In this document: positions 10,423 through 23,502 of the stretch, piece after piece
Position numbering within the stretch: the first letter of the stretch is position 1
How the letters are laid out: every line of letters begins with the position of its first letter
Assembly: GCA_020081605.1 (NCBI GenBank)
Contig: JAHREC010000049.1
Coordinates: forward strand, 3,224,001 to 3,288,000
Direction: 5' to 3'
Source: Albifimbria verrucaria
Lineage: Eukaryota > Ascomycota > Sordariomycetes > Hypocreales > Stachybotryaceae
Length of the DNA stretch: 64,000 nucleotides
The notes under the pieces: generated by a model
The model's database searches: none
Told to the model about the DNA's origin: nothing
Seen by the model: only the letters and a program-made list of their open reading frames with translations
Position numbers and translations under genes: made by a program

Positions 10423-13400
10423 TCATCCCCGGTTCTTCAAAAGCCCCAGGAGGTACGCGCACAACGCCTTCCTGTCCGTCGATGTCGTCAGCGTCCTCAG
10501 GAACTCCTCGCCATCGATACCCAGGCTCGGGAAGAGCCTGTTCTGGAGCTGTTGAATGAACAAATCGCCCGTCTTGGTGTAAATAGTTTGCTCCAAGCCC
10601 GCTATTTCCTTCAGAACTGATTTCGACTGTGCGTCCTTCTCTGGCTTAAAGATGGGGTTCCGCATGACCTCCCAGCACACTGAATGGAATCGGTCGATCA
10701 TGAATTGGTCGAATCCGGGGATGGCTGGGTTCGGCGCGCCACTAGGGGCTGTCGGGTTCTGGGCAATGACGGCAATGTCCGGCCCGCCCCAAAGTGCGGC
10801 AATCTTGATCATCAGAGTGAAGGCAACTCGGTTCAGCTGAATGTTGCTCTCATCCAATGTCCTTCCGAGCTCGACAATAGAGGAGATCATCGGTTCAAAG
10901 AAACCTTGGTTGGCTTCGCTGATGAACACACCCTGTAGGTCATTGTTGAGAATGATGCCAAGGAACGACAAGTACTCGCGTCTCAGCTCTCCCAGTTGTA
11001 TCTCGTCATCGGTTCCAGTGATAGGCTCACCGAGACCGCCAAAGATTCGCTGCAGGAGTGGCGTCAACAGCATGTTGAGAACATCGAAAATTTCTGCCTT
11101 GAACCCATACACGACCTGATCCAGCACACGCAGGAACATGGCCATTTCATCCTTGGGCGAGCTCTGTGACAGCAATCCTCGATCCACTGCGGGAGCTGGG
11201 GCAGCATGGCTGCGCCAAGCACACCTAGGAGTTTTGAAAAGGCTGAGCGACAGGCGATACGGATCTCTGAGGAGGAGTTGAGCTCGCGCAGCGCAATCAG
11301 GATAGCCTCCGCTGCACGCGAAAACTCGCCCGACACAGCCTTTTCTGAAGGTGGCTGTCGGTTCGCTGACACGGAGCCCAAAGACCAATCCGAGAATCCA
11401 TGTGCAAGGGTACCCAGAGCCATGACAATGTGGTGGATTTGGAGGATGGCTTGAGCATCACCGGACTTTGCTCGGGGAGGTGCGCCTCCATGTCCCGGAA
11501 CAAGGGATCCATTACAGACCGAGCATACAGTGCTTGCTTCTCTGGTGGCGTGCTCTGGGTCGAGGAAATGTATCCAATGGCCTCGAAAAGATAAAGTTGG
11601 CTGTTGAAGAGCGCGTCCGCCGAGTGGTCGGTTTCGTCGGACGACATGTCATGTTCGTCGGCATCATCACCTGGAACCTCGGCTTTGATGGGAAGAAGAT
11701 CACTGATGGACTGGATCACAGTTTCGGCGACGTTTCCGACTTGAGCACGCAAGTGCTTGACAAATCTGAGGAACAGGTACCACGATCGGGTCTTGATACG
11801 AACGTGATCATGGTGCACAAGTCGTACAAAATTTTCCAATACCTGAGGGATGTACTCATGATGGGTCTCAAATACTACGGCATATCGGACACAGATCTCC
11901 ATGTACTGGAGGAGAATGGCGGGATGTGAGAAATTAGCAATGCCTAGAGATGTGTCAGTGTGTTGAAAGCCAGCGAGGCGCGGGGCAGACAAACCGGATT
12001 CGAGCATCTTTCGCATCATGACCACCAGTCTCTCCGATGCCTCTGCAGACGGTTGATTCTTGGTACCGAGGCCCTGGTTAGGAGCGCGAGTTCGCCGAAA
12101 AGATACATCTCATAGAGTGCCAAATCGAGATCTCGCCAGTCCATCTGAGCGCCTTGCTGGTCGAGAGTCTGGAACGTGTTCGCGACGAGGTTGCTCAGAA
12201 CCTCCATGTACAGAGCATGATCAATGGCAGCAATAGTTTTCTGGAGGTTCTGCAATTTCCTCCGAAGCTCCTGGAACTCAGCCTCGTCTGCTTGCTCATC
12301 CTCGTTGCCCCATGTAGAAGTCTCATCGTATCGCATCTTGCGTATAATGGCGTTCAGAATGGGTGCCAGCATGTTGCTGTAGTCGGGCGGAAGCTGGCCA
12401 ATCTTGCGTAGGAAGGTGAGCAGATCGGTGAGGGATGGCACCACGGTAGAGCAGACTTCGTCGTACTCGTCAGAGAAGAATCGTAGCAGAAAAGGTATAA
12501 ATCCGTTCAGATGCTGGTTTGCTCGGGCACGGGTCTCTTCGCCAATCTCGTTGTCCTCCAACGCCTTTACGATATCGGACATGGCCGTGTTGACGAGCTT
12601 GGCAACGGCCTCAGCGAGATCAGTGTCGTATTGAGAGGTTCCTTGAGCTCGCTCAATAGGGGCTGGCGATGAGCTGGGCTACAATCTCCTGCAAGTTCAT
12701 GAAGCTGATGAGCTCCATCTTATCGGGAGATCGCATCTTCTTGCCGCAGATTTCGGTCAGGGTGTCGATAGCGGTATCACGGACTTTGTCTTCGCCTCCA
12801 CCTGGGTTCGTACGACCCACCACGGGGAGGAGGAGGCCGAGCATGTCCTGGCTGATGACCAGACCAATGTCCATCCAGCTGACCCATTTTCCAATCACCT
12901 TGAGAACCAGGTCGACAACAGTGTCGTTGTTGGCGTATTGGATCAGAAGCTGTTTCCAGGACTCGGCAACCTTGTGCATGTCCTGTGCTCGGAGCTGGTC
13001 CTTGAGCTCTGTGTTTCGCTTGGAGTCGCCACTCTGGCGGGCCAGTAGCAGATCGGCAATCTCGTCGTGGACCGAGGAGAGGATCCGGAGGTAGAACAAA
13101 ACGCCGGGCACGTTGTCGGCGCCATCAGCGAGGCCGGTCAGCGCCAGGAAGTCGTCGAGGAAACCCTGCCATCCATCTTGATAGAGGAAGACAAATAGAT
13201 AGGTGAGAGATTGGGTGAGTTTGTTTTGAAGGGAAAGGGATCGGGCTCTTGTTGGGCGCCGGGCCCGTAGGTCTGGCGGGTGTACTGCAGCAGCGTGTCC
13301 TTGAGGTAGGCTAAGCTGGCGCGGTCGAGCCCTTGCGAGTGGACGGCAAAGTTGAGGACGTCGAGGCAGACGAAACGGACGACCTCGGAGGTTCGCGGGC

Positions 13401-13566
13401 TACGGACGAAGAGGTTGGTGCAAGCGTGCCAGCCCTCACGGTTAGTCCGCAGCTGTGTTAAGTACTCGAAGGCTTGTTCCTTGAGGGACTGGTTCGAGGT
13501 AGGATTCGAAAGAATCTCGACGGCGTTTTCGACCTGGAGGGCAGGGGGAGCCTTGTCAGCGCACAT
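10423..13566 (-). CDS. los1: Exportin-T (tRNA nuclear exporter, Los1 family) (six bases missing in frame)
   Basis: Exportin-T is a karyopherin-beta family HEAT-repeat protein that carries mature tRNAs out of the nucleus with Ran-GTP. The start MCADKAPPALQVENAVEIL is at 13566. Family blocks follow in order: SLKEQAFEYLTQLRTNREGW, VRFVCLDVLNFAVHSQGLD, YGPGAQQEPDP, VPGVLFYLRILSSVHDEIAD, VIGKWVSWMDIGLVI, GFIPFLLRFFSDEYDEVCST, and the C-terminal GFDQFMIDRFHSVCWEVMRN to LLGLLKNRG (stop 10423-10425). No intron is needed. Six bases must be restored: one near 13231, two near 12653-12656, and one each near 12080, 11465 and 11177. That gives about 1049 residues, normal for the family. All changes are losses next to short runs, so errors are more likely than a dead gene. 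Confidence 0.93.
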
Positions 13567-16500
13567 GATGCACGGCGAGGTGTCATAGGGTAGGGTAGCT
13601 ATGCTATGCTATGCTATGACGATAGACCCTGGATGGCAATGGCGGGGCAATGCAGGCAAACAAGAAGCAGGGCATGTGAGCTCACCTGTACCTCCATGTT
13701 CGCGACGATGGGCGGAGGGATGGATGGATGCAAGGCACGGTCCTGTTAGAGAGTGTGGAAGCTGCTATATCTCGGGCAGCCTTCTGGACCGAGCATCAGG
13801 CATCGCTCTGCTGATTTCTTGGGGTATGAGCCGGTGTCGAGGCTACAGAGGAGTCATGCCTGGTCGTGGAGGGCGGGGTTACTGTAGATTTCGGGGGCAG
13901 GCGGGGAAAGAAACCGATCACGGTCGGGTCGGTGGGAGAGGTCGAGCTGTGGCGAGAGCTGGGGAAGGGTATATGGACTCGGTCAAGGCGTCATGAGAAA
14001 GCTCAAGGGTGAGTTTTTAATTGTCTTTTCTCAAAAGTCGGTGCAGTCTCGTGCCAATGTGGGGTTTCTTTGTGCGTGTGTGTGCGTGTGTGTTATTACC
14101 TTAGTGTGGCAGCAGGCCATATGGTTAAGGTACCTTAGTGGGCGGAAGATGTTCGGCCAAATGCCATTTATGGTACAGTGCATGACGGACGTCTTTGGCC
14201 CGGGTCGCTGTTTATTCGCACATTACGCTTGCTTACCTCAACCAACTCGATGCTTATCTCGGCTGATGCTGATGCTCTCGTGACTACGACCTACGCTTTT
14301 GCCAGCGAGTTCCCCGGGCAAGGTGAAAGAGAAAGAGACTGACCCGTTCGAATCAAGCCCGACCACGCTGAGAAGAGACTCTGGCCTTGTCGTCCGCGAC
14401 AGAACTGGCTCCGCGCTTTGCCCACGAGCCTCACCCTGGCCGCGTGAAGTGAGGCGACGAAGAGGGTCCAGAACCCAGTCGACAGTCCCGATAACCAGCG
14501 CCAGCCTCTCAGCTGACCGCCAGACCGCTCGTTGTGAAGTGACTGCCAGCTAGCCCTTTGAAGGCGCCATTTGAGTCAATGCATGGTATCAGCGATGCAT
14601 TCACGTCGCAATACCCAGTCCAACGAGACAGATTGTTTACAGCACAATCCTGTGCTCCATTCCAAGCTGCGTCAACGTCAACGTCAACGTGGGAAAAGGT
14701 TTAATCAGTGGAGATAAACGGTCGATCTCACGACGCTGTTTCCCCACAAAGGGCTGTGTCCTTTGTATGGTGACGCTCATATCGTTCGCAAGAGATTCTG
14801 CAATCGACAACGTTGCCGGTAATCGAACCCTCAAGTGACACGCCAGTGCTTGCCAATGTTCCTCAGTTATTCTGTTGAACAAGAATTAGATCCTCGTGTC
14901 AAAAATGCAGCTTGCATCTGCTGGGTTTGCGAAAACCTCATCTGGTTTGTGAATGGTTGATGGCACTGCTTTTCGTGGTACCCGAGTTGTGATATGTGGT
15001 GTCGTCATTCTGTGGATATAGATTGAATTGTATCAACAGTGTAACTCCATAGGTAGTGGTGCTATCCGTACGTCAATAGTACAGCATCGCACGCATATTT
15101 CGGGAAGAAGCTCGACTAAGCGCAGATATTGCAAGAGGATAGAAAGTCTGAACTCCTTCCAACAGACTTCAGAGTGTTGTCTGCCATGTCGGGCGCTGAG
15201 CTTAGACCCAGACACGTGAGCTGCCCCATGACAAAAACAGGGCTGTTCGCATGAGGCCACCAGGGCATTGCACATGCAAGGACTTCTAGAAATTCGACAA
15301 TGACAAAAAAGAGAGCGAAAAAAAAAAGATGAAACACGTTGGTGGATAGAAGTGACGTGATAAGGATAGAAACAATATTTAGATCTGCGGCCTTGGTGGG
15401 GACCGACATGCAAAATACCGGAAGGTTGAAACCGCCAGGTCATTTTCATCGGGACCGCGCCGCCAACAGTCATAACTCAGATCCATATTGCTATTAGTAG
15501 AAGAATTTCTTCTTTTCCAGCAATGGCCGTGCCGGGGCCTGAGATCCCAGGCTGGGCAAGATGAATCAATCAAAAAGCCGTTTCAAAAGGGACATCTTGA
15601 CGTTTTAATAATAGATGAAACAAAGAGCCATGGGTATGGGAAGGAGAGGACCCTGCCCAACGACGTGAGATTTTGGCGTGGCACAGATCAAGCATTTCTC
15701 TTGTTCTGGCCTAACGTGCAGTGCACGACAGTGGGTTGGTAAGGAGGATTGCAGCTGGATGGGCCGTGCCAAGGACGCGCTGCAGGGCACACACGGACAC
15801 CTTTGCAGCAGACGGCCCAGGAGGACAGGGAACACAGCTTGCAGATCCCGTAGGACTAAACGGCTCAGATGGCCCAGCCAAGTCCTACGTGTCGCCATGA
15901 GCGCTGCCTTCCTCTCCATCGCTGGAACCCACATGGAAGGAAGATGACGGGCAAATCGGGCTCGGCGTGCTAAGCATGGCCACACGGACTTTGCAACAAA
16001 GACCACCGACAGGGTCTGCACAAGCCTCGCCCTGCTATGTCGTGATGGGTAAGACTAGACGAGCGGCCTGGTCTTGTTTCCATGGCCTTGCGAGATGAGT
16101 CGGTCCGGACGAAAGACGGGAGGCGGTCAGCCCTTTGTTCGCCAGAGCCAGCCCATGGTGTTGATGCTCGTGTCGGAGCAGGTCGAAATTGCTGCACCCA
16201 CGGTCGAGAAGGCCCCTAGCAGGCTTGATTGGCTCGGTTCGGATGGCTGAAGGATAGTGATATGGCTATACGACGACTAGACCAACGGGGTTAAGGAACC
16301 GCTGTTGGGAGCCGATGAGTCTAGATTAAGCTTCATCTTACTTTTTGCAACAGTGCTTTAATCAATAGATCGCGTGTGGCCATTCTGCGGGTGGAAGCCA
16401 AGGATCCCAATCTCTCTCACCCTTTGCCCCGGGTGAGCAGGTTGCCAGCTAGCTCAGCCCAGCCCAGGCACCGAGTTCCTGTGCACCTCCTCCTTTTAGC

Positions 16501-18292
16501 TCTGGTTGGCTGGCTATGCCCATTATGGGAGGAGGGTGGTGTGGAGTGGTTGGCTCATGACATGCACGCAGCGCGATTTCGTTGGACCGGTGTTATTATT
16601 AGTGGGTGCGTGGAGGACCAGGGTGCAAGAGGAGAAGCAAGGGAGGAAAAAGGCAGAGGGGAGGAGGGGAGGAGGAGGGAGGGAGAGATTGGTTCCTGCA
16701 TTAGTGGGGAACCGTCCCAAGCCCACCATCCCTCCACGGGTACAGTGCAGTACAGTGCAGTGCAGTGTAGCGCAGTGCCTTTTCTCCCTCCTTGCCTCCA
16801 TCATCCACCAACCAACCAACCGTCCAACCAACCATCACGCCTCAAGCCACCTTGAGCCGTCCCCTTTTCCATCTGCATCTCGCAATTCACACTACCTCGT
16901 TAGCTCACGTCCCCTGTGCGGAGAACCCGGCTTGGTTCAACAGGTGGCCAGGGCGATGTCCAACCTTTGCCTCTCACAATTTTACTTGCCAAGGGCATGT
17001 TTTATTTTCCTTGCTTTGTTGCCATTTCGGCCTTCCCCTCGCTTGATTGCCTGCCTGCTTGGTTGCTTGCTTAATTGATTAACTGAACTGAGCGTTATTC
17101 GTCGAGGCAGGCTCCAGGGTCTCGCCCTGCAAAGCCACTCAACCTCAATCATCCGTCCAAGCACTGACGGCATCGTCAACAGCCACAGCCGCTGGAGACT
17201 GCACTAGAAGGCCATCATACCACGAGGGCATCAAAATGGAAGGTCGAGTGGCTTCTCCAAATCGCGTGCGCCGAGACGCTGGCTTCATGCAGGCGGTCCC
17301 TCTTCCGTTCCCATTGCAGCCCGGATCTGTTTCCTTGGCTCTTCTGAAAGAACCGCTGTCTTTTGTCCTATTGGAGAAGACACAGAACACGCGTATCTAC
17401 TGTACTGTACAGTCCAGCGCACTAGGCATTGCTCGCTGTTTGACTAAATGGACCAAAAGTGGTTTGCTGTTTTCCCGGGCCCTTTGATCAACAGACCATC
17501 GGCGCATCACGTCAGACGGCTGGGAGTCCCGGAGACTTCTCCCAACGAATCTCACAAATATAGCCCATACACCATGAGCACAGCCAGGAGACGCACAAAG
17601 CTGGTTGCTTCCATACCATCAAGCCACCATGGGCATTGGGAAAATCGTGTGCGCGCAGCTTTGCCTGTGGTTTGGTTTCCCTCCTAGTCAGTCGCCCATC
17701 ATGAAGGCACTTTTGCTCTTGTCCGTGTGAAGCGCTAGACGACCGACTCGCCAACCAGCGGTTAGATCACGCTCCCATCCCATCACCCACCAGCCCAGGC
17801 GCTGCCACACCCACGCTGGGGACCTTGGTCATGTCAAGCGGGTCTGGCTGATCTGTGCAAAGGGCATCGTGGATCCCTCATCTGTACTGTGCCGGGACAA
17901 GGATCAGGCATGGATGGCATGGGGCTGTGGAAAGGGAGGGCGAAAAAGGTCCCACATCATTTCCGGGGCTGGATGGGTGCGCACCAACAGCCATCCCATC
18001 ACACCGAAACCCCTGGATTAGTGTCCTTGGAGCTCTCTCGCCATGCAGTGTCCAATCTCCCCAAGGCGAGCAGTCAGCTGGCTATTAAAGACGTCGCATC
18101 CTCCAAAGTCCCAGTCTTCTCTTTCCTTTCCTCCCAAGCCCATCAAGCCGTTTTCCTAAGCAATTCTCTTTTCATCTCTGTCTCTACTTGACCTCGGTCG
18201 TCCATTCTTTAATCACTAGTATTAAATAAGCTAAACGCTTTAACCACACTCTTTACCAACTTACCACGTTCACTACGAACCAATCAATCAAG
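13567..18292. other. 4.7-kb intergenic region, low-complexity tracts, no gene seen
   Basis: This lies between the divergent exportin-T and cell-wall-protein genes. Open frames are short or compositionally odd and show no domains. Visible structure includes a GCTAT tandem (13598-13617), a GT-rich stretch near 14070, GTCAACGTCAACGT copies near 14675, an imperfect CAGTGCAGTG array (about 16740-16775), a CCAACCAACC array near 16805-16835, and CT-rich DNA at about 16780-17100 that looks like a leader. The last 250 bases are the pyrimidine-rich leader of the cell-wall gene. Confidence 0.55.
13598..13617. repeat. (GCTAT)4 microsatellite
   Basis: Four perfect GCTAT units lie about 30 bases upstream of the exportin-T start codon, so they fall in its probable 5' leader. 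Confidence 0.85.
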
Positions 18293-19140
18293 ATGCGTTT
18301 CACCGCCGCCGCTGTCGTCCTGGCCACCTCGGTCGCCGCCTACAACTACGAGGCTCCTGACGTTTCTACCGCCTACACCACCAACCTGATCACCGTCACC
18401 GCCTGCCCCGACTCTGTCCCTGACTGCCCTGCCGAGTCCAAGACTACCTCGGTCAGCATCACCAGCGTCCCGGTCATCCCCACCACCGTGATCACCCCCG
18501 TTGAGCCTACCAAGCCCGCCTCTTCGGTCTCTGAGCCTTGCGAGAGCTCCACCGTGGTCGTTCCTCCCGAGCCCACCTACCCCGTCCCTGAGCAGCCTCA
18601 GCCTCCCAAGCCCGAGGAGCCTCAGCCCCCAAGCCTGAGGAGCCCCAGCCTCCCAAGCCCGAGGAGCCTCAACCCCCAAGCCTGAGGAGCCTCAGCCCCC
18701 AAGCCCGAGGAGCCCCAGCCTCCCAAGCCTGAGGAGCCTCAACCCCCAAGCCTGAGGAGCCTCAGCCTCCCAAGCCCGAGGAGCCCCAGCCTCCTAAGCC
18801 TGAGGAGCCTGCTTGCCCTACCGCCTCCGTCGTCGCTGTCACCAAGAGCTACACCACTGTCTTGACCTCCGTCGAGTACTCCACCATTGCTGTTCCTTGC
18901 ACCACCGAGGTTCCTCAGCCTCCTACCACCCCCGTTGTTCCCCCGTCTACCCTCCTCCCGCCCAGAACACCACGTGAGTACCACCCGCTGAACCATCTCT
19001 CACGATATAAGACTAACATGAATACCAGTGTTCCCCCTCCTCCCACCAACACTCCTCCTCCCGTTGGCGCTGCTGCCAGCCTCGGTGGCTCTGCTCTCTT
19101 CGCCGCCGTTGCCGGTCTCATCGCCTTCGCCCTTGTTTAA
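18293..19140 (+). CDS. GPI-anchored cell-wall protein with PEEPQPPK repeats (five bases missing in frame)
   Basis: This is a surface protein. It has a signal peptide (MRFTAAAVVLATSVAA, then YNYEAPDVST), a Ser/Thr-rich N-terminal region with paired cysteines (TACPDSVPDCPAES), a proline/glutamate repeat of nine QPPKPEEP units (18599-18810), a second Cys/Thr-rich segment, and a C-terminal hydrophobic tail (GGSALFAAVAGLIAFALV) after a small-residue omega-site region (GAAAS). This is the classic pattern for GPI attachment. One intron runs 18974-19028, with branch-like GACTAAC and a CAG acceptor. The frame needs one C restored in each of four repeat units (CAGCCCCCAAG or CAACCCCCAAG) and one C in the C run near 18940. 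The length is then about 265 residues. It is probably a structural or adhesion component of the wall. The exact role is unknown. Confidence 0.85.
18599..18810 (+). repeat. Nine tandem 24-nt units encoding QPPKPEEP
   Basis: There are nine direct units within the cell-wall protein gene. Five are 24 nt and four are 23 nt. All four short ones carry a pure C run (CCCCC) where the full units have CCTCCC or CCTCCT. Otherwise the units differ only at synonymous third positions. Confidence 0.9.
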
Positions 19141-22100
19141 GTCTTCTCTTTCGACGGTGTAAGCGGTGGTCTCTAGGCCATGCAGCTACCAGATCGAACC
19201 CTTTTTTCTTGCATTTAGGAGGTTCTCGGTTGGACATGTACCAAGTTTAACTAGGCTCCTAAATACCATTTAGCATTTACGGCAAAAACGGTTTTGTTTT
19301 GTTTTTATTCTGGGCACGATGTTCATTGCACATCTAATGGCTTGTTGGGAGCGTCATTGACCGTTTCTTTGGGAAACTAATGAACCCGCTGATTTTGGAT
19401 ATTGTTAAAATTCGCTGATTACTTTTCACCCTCTCTATCTCACTGTGACTGGTTTCCAAAGTGACATGTATTTCCGAGCACAGCAATGCAGTGCAGAAAC
19501 GTGATGAGACGGTACCTTGCAGCTTCATTTGCGATACATGCAGTCGACTAAGACGGGTATTTCCTAATCTGGCAATTGTAGAGCATGGCGGATGCGGACC
19601 CCAGTCGGCAGGAAATTACACCCAAGTCAATGTGGCAAATTAGCCGATGAATGAAAGTGTCCAGCTGACAGGGCATGTGCTCCGTCAATGCGTTGGAACT
19701 TTGGGGAGTTTGTAGCCTGTATGACGTGCGATGCAGTGCCATCTCATCCCTCGGGGGCTAAATAGAAGCATATTAGTCGGATCCTCCGAAGACGTGTTTC
19801 TGCTTCCCTGGCAAGAGGTGAAGTTTGAGTCCACCATGTCTAAGAAGCTGACTACAATACAGATCAGAAATAGCCCACTGTTTCCTTCAGTCACGGAACA
19901 TAAGTCGAGCCATTTTTTTTTCATCCCAGGTTTGGCATGTGGACTAGGTTCGTCTGAATGATTAGTCCCGCATTTACTTGTCAATCTGTAACAGCCATTC
20001 AGCCCCGTGCATGCGTGCACAATGGTTCCTTTGCTTCTTCTCTCTTTGTTTCTTTAAGATAAAAAAATGTCTCGGCTCATGACAGGGAGTCTATCTGTTT
20101 CTGTAGCGGGTGATGAATCAGTCACTCGGGCATTGTTTCACTTCTTGGCATGTCTGCCTCGTGCAATGGCGTTCTGGTGCGAGGAGCAGCCTTGGTTTGT
20201 GCCATCGGCTTATCTGACAAGGCAGGATGGATGGCAGGCTTGAGAAAGAATATGCGTGTTATGCCCTTGTTCTTTATTAGCCAGGGCTTTGCTAAAGTCT
20301 GTACAATGCTCGTGTTTGACTTGAGTCAACGTCGTACAGTACTACCGTACGAGATCTACACTGATCTGAGATCTCGCTATGTCTCATCTACTTTGATAGT
20401 GAGGGTGTCACAAAGGGAGCCTTGCACAACCTACCATCCCCAACCGCCTTGCATTTCGGTGTTGGTAATCTGTTCGGACACGAATGCTCTTGCAGTGATA
20501 AGCCAGGTTTCATAAATACACACGTGGGAGGCTTCATGAAGGGCTCGCATCTCGGCTTTAATTGTGGCGCCCGTGTGGTGCCCTGGTGGGCGCATATATC
20601 CTCGTTTTGACCCGTCCCGCCAAATCCACAGTAACGGGCGAGCATGTATCCCTTGGCTCCGAGGCTTCCGAAAAGCTTTGACGAGGGGCAAGTTACAAAT
20701 TAGAAATAACAGTCTGAACGATCAATTTCGGTTGGTAGTTTGACCGGCTGGGGATTTGCACATTTGGGGGTTGTTGTTCCGTCTCACTGCTCGTAGCCCA
20801 TATGGGCCTGTTCAGAGGGTGATGATCAATGACTTATCCACGTGTCGCTCTTCCTTCACAACACCCGGGACTGTTTGTCATGCCTTGCTTTGAGTGACAA
20901 TACAAGCCGTGTTGGTGATTTCTGAAGCAGCAATGCCAGGTCTAACCAACATGCTCCAGGAAAGATGAGACACATGGGGGCCAACCTTCAGCTGTAACAC
21001 TACATGATAGAATCGACGGTAGGCATGCAAATGGGAGCACCGCAAGTCAGCGATGCCTCGGCATTTGCTCGAATATCATAACTAAAAGACATATCATTAA
21101 TAAAAAAAGAAGAAGGAAAAAGAAAAAAATAAGAAGACAATTATGTACCTATTCCGATCATATAAATGCTCAGTTCTAACCGATTTCATATATCGATAGG
21201 TTCTTGTTCTAGCTCATCGTATCTTGCGACCCATGCTTTTAACTCCCAGCTTGGCAAGGAACAAACAAGCAAAATAACCTATCTCTCCCATTTCCGAGTG
21301 GCGAGGCCCGTACGTGAGAAAAACGGGCGTGTGGCTGGTTTAAGAATAGATATGCACCTGGTCTATCCTTCCGGCGGCAGTTGGGACGAGTGCCGATCTG
21401 GACGGAGAGCATCCGGGACGTGGGGGCACGGCGAGTGTGCTGGCATTTCTTGGTACGGACGTTTCAACAGAATCCTGGCCGATCGCAAAAGCTAAAATAG
21501 GAGCCGAGTGGCACGGGTCAGTGGTCTAGATTTGCGTGTTACGGAGGTTCTCCGTAATCAGTGTTCTTGGTATGTGAGAGGACTCGTCAAGCAGCCTGAG
21601 GACCAGTGTGCTCCATAACGGTCATGGACAGTCCGTTTCCACGGACGGAGGCGAGGCATCACTTCGAAGAAGTCTCCATCTAGCAAACGATGTGCTGCTC
21701 AATAACTGCCTGTCTTTGACCTGTTCACAATGGCTATACCTTGGCACGCCGGAGAGGTCAGGAGTCTTCGCGCACATGGTCGGATATCAGTAAACTATTG
21801 GATGGTCGACAATGCTTTGTTTGTTAGAGAGATCGACAAATCTGATTAGATATGTCAAAGCTCTAATACTCAAATTGTTGGGACAAATAACAGCCCATCA
21901 GATGGATCAGCTTCCCAGAAACTCGGGTTGGTTGCTTCCTCGGACATGTGTATCTCATATAGTTACTTCTTCGTGGCGCAGTGCACTCGTGGAGGTCGGA
22001 AGTGATCCCTCTGAAACCAATGGGAATCCTCGGAGTCTCTATCACGCTTGTTGGCGGGAGAGTCATGGTTGGTAAGCTTCGGATGCATCTACCGATTGAC

Positions 22101-23502
22101 GCCCAAGACTGACAGATACCCTCCGATCCATCACTTACAGGCAGATTCAGCGCATGGCGTAGCGCTAATGTATTGTGATGTAGAACTCCGCAATGGAGTC
22201 CAACATGCGTCGGGACCCTTGATACGTTCAATCCGGGATCCTTCCGCCCTTATGTCAATATCTTTTCGCCGAACCACATGTCGTTCATGGAAGTTGTAGA
22301 TCCTTGCCGTGGAGTTTGTTTCGGGTGCTATTGAGGAGTGGCTACACTTAACAACGATGACAGAACATGCAAACAAATTCACTACATCGTCTAAAGACAA
22401 AAAAAGAAAAAGAAAAAAAAAGCAATTTGTAATAATTTGTTTCCGTTTATTCATTTTCCAAGAATTCTCCACCGGTTTCAATTTGTCAAATCGGAAATTT
22501 CGTAGATACTGTAGTTCCATGCGGAGCTGTACATTGCTCCGGCTACCGCTCGGCTCTTGCGCGCGCAATCGCACTCGCTTCTCCGAATCCAGACATGGGG
22601 ACCAAGCATACGTAACCTACGAAATGACACATGGCACAGGCACCAGCCTTAGACCCAGTCCTTCCATAGCATTTACGAAGGAATAAGCTTCTTTCACGTC
22701 AGCAGCATCTGTGTTGCGTCAGCCCGCCCATGCCCATCACGGCATGGTCCGTGGGGCTGTGAGATGTTGAATCTCAGCCCGCGCAGCCGCGCAGCGTCGG
22801 AGGCTCGCCTTCATTGGCCTGGGGACACTTGCTCATCTTTTAGAGGCATGATTGTCAGGCTCTCGTTGTAATTGTTACAAGTGTCATCCCTGTGGGCTTC
22901 CGTAGAGCGGGCTGTATGAATCTCTCCGCCAACCCGCGGACAATTCCCCGACGTTCCACTTACACCACGTCGACATAGACACACAGCCGCGTCCGGTTCT
23001 ACCTGGGACTATCAGGAGCCAAGACCATGACGGAGACGCTGACCAGGGGGAAACCGTCCTCCCTTCGTCTCCAAGCGCGCCGACGCCGAAGGGCGAGGTT
23101 GCGGGATGAGATGGACCTTGGCAGCTTTGTTAAGCTTCTCCTCGTCTTGTCGATCAAGGCGTGCACGAGGCCCCCTGTGCGGCCCTTGGCATGGCTATTT
23201 GAGGCCCTCGAGATCCCGCCTCTCGGGGTTTCGATCTAAGCAGACACAAGCTCACTAGCAGCAATATCAAAGAGGCAGTGCTTCGACTTATAAATCTCAT
23301 CGACCTCGCCTTCAGCATAAAGCTCTCCACCCAGCATACATCAACTCGCCCCTTTCCGCCTTGAATCCCAACTGAGAAAGAATAACAAACACATCTCAGA
23401 CATCCCAATCAACGAGGCAAAGCCAGTCTTTCCTCTCCTTGCGGTCCGCGACCTCCTGACGACCCCAGACTCAGCTACCAAGAAAACGCACCTTCGGCCA
23501 CA
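19141..23502. other. 4.4-kb intergenic region, no gene seen
   Basis: Only short frames without recognisable features occur here. There is an A-rich/GA-rich tract at about 21090-21140 and another A-rich tract near 22395-22425. The last 220 bases hold a TATA-like element (23289) and a CT/CA-rich leader that belong to the RTA1-like gene. Confidence 0.55.
23289..23295 (+). promoter_or_regulatory. TATA-like element of the RTA1-like gene
   Basis: TATAAAT lies about 210 bases upstream of the ATG at 23503. It is followed by pyrimidine-rich sequence and a CACAATG start context, consistent with a fungal core promoter. Confidence 0.45.

Noticed and set aside
10423..13566. Exportin-T as a pseudogene
   Set aside because: The full length is conserved and all shifts are losses beside short runs. 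No independent stop codons or missing blocks are seen.
18599..18810. CRISPR-like array from regular repeats
   Set aside because: The units are contiguous, without spacers, and encode QPPKPEEP in a eukaryotic cell-wall gene.
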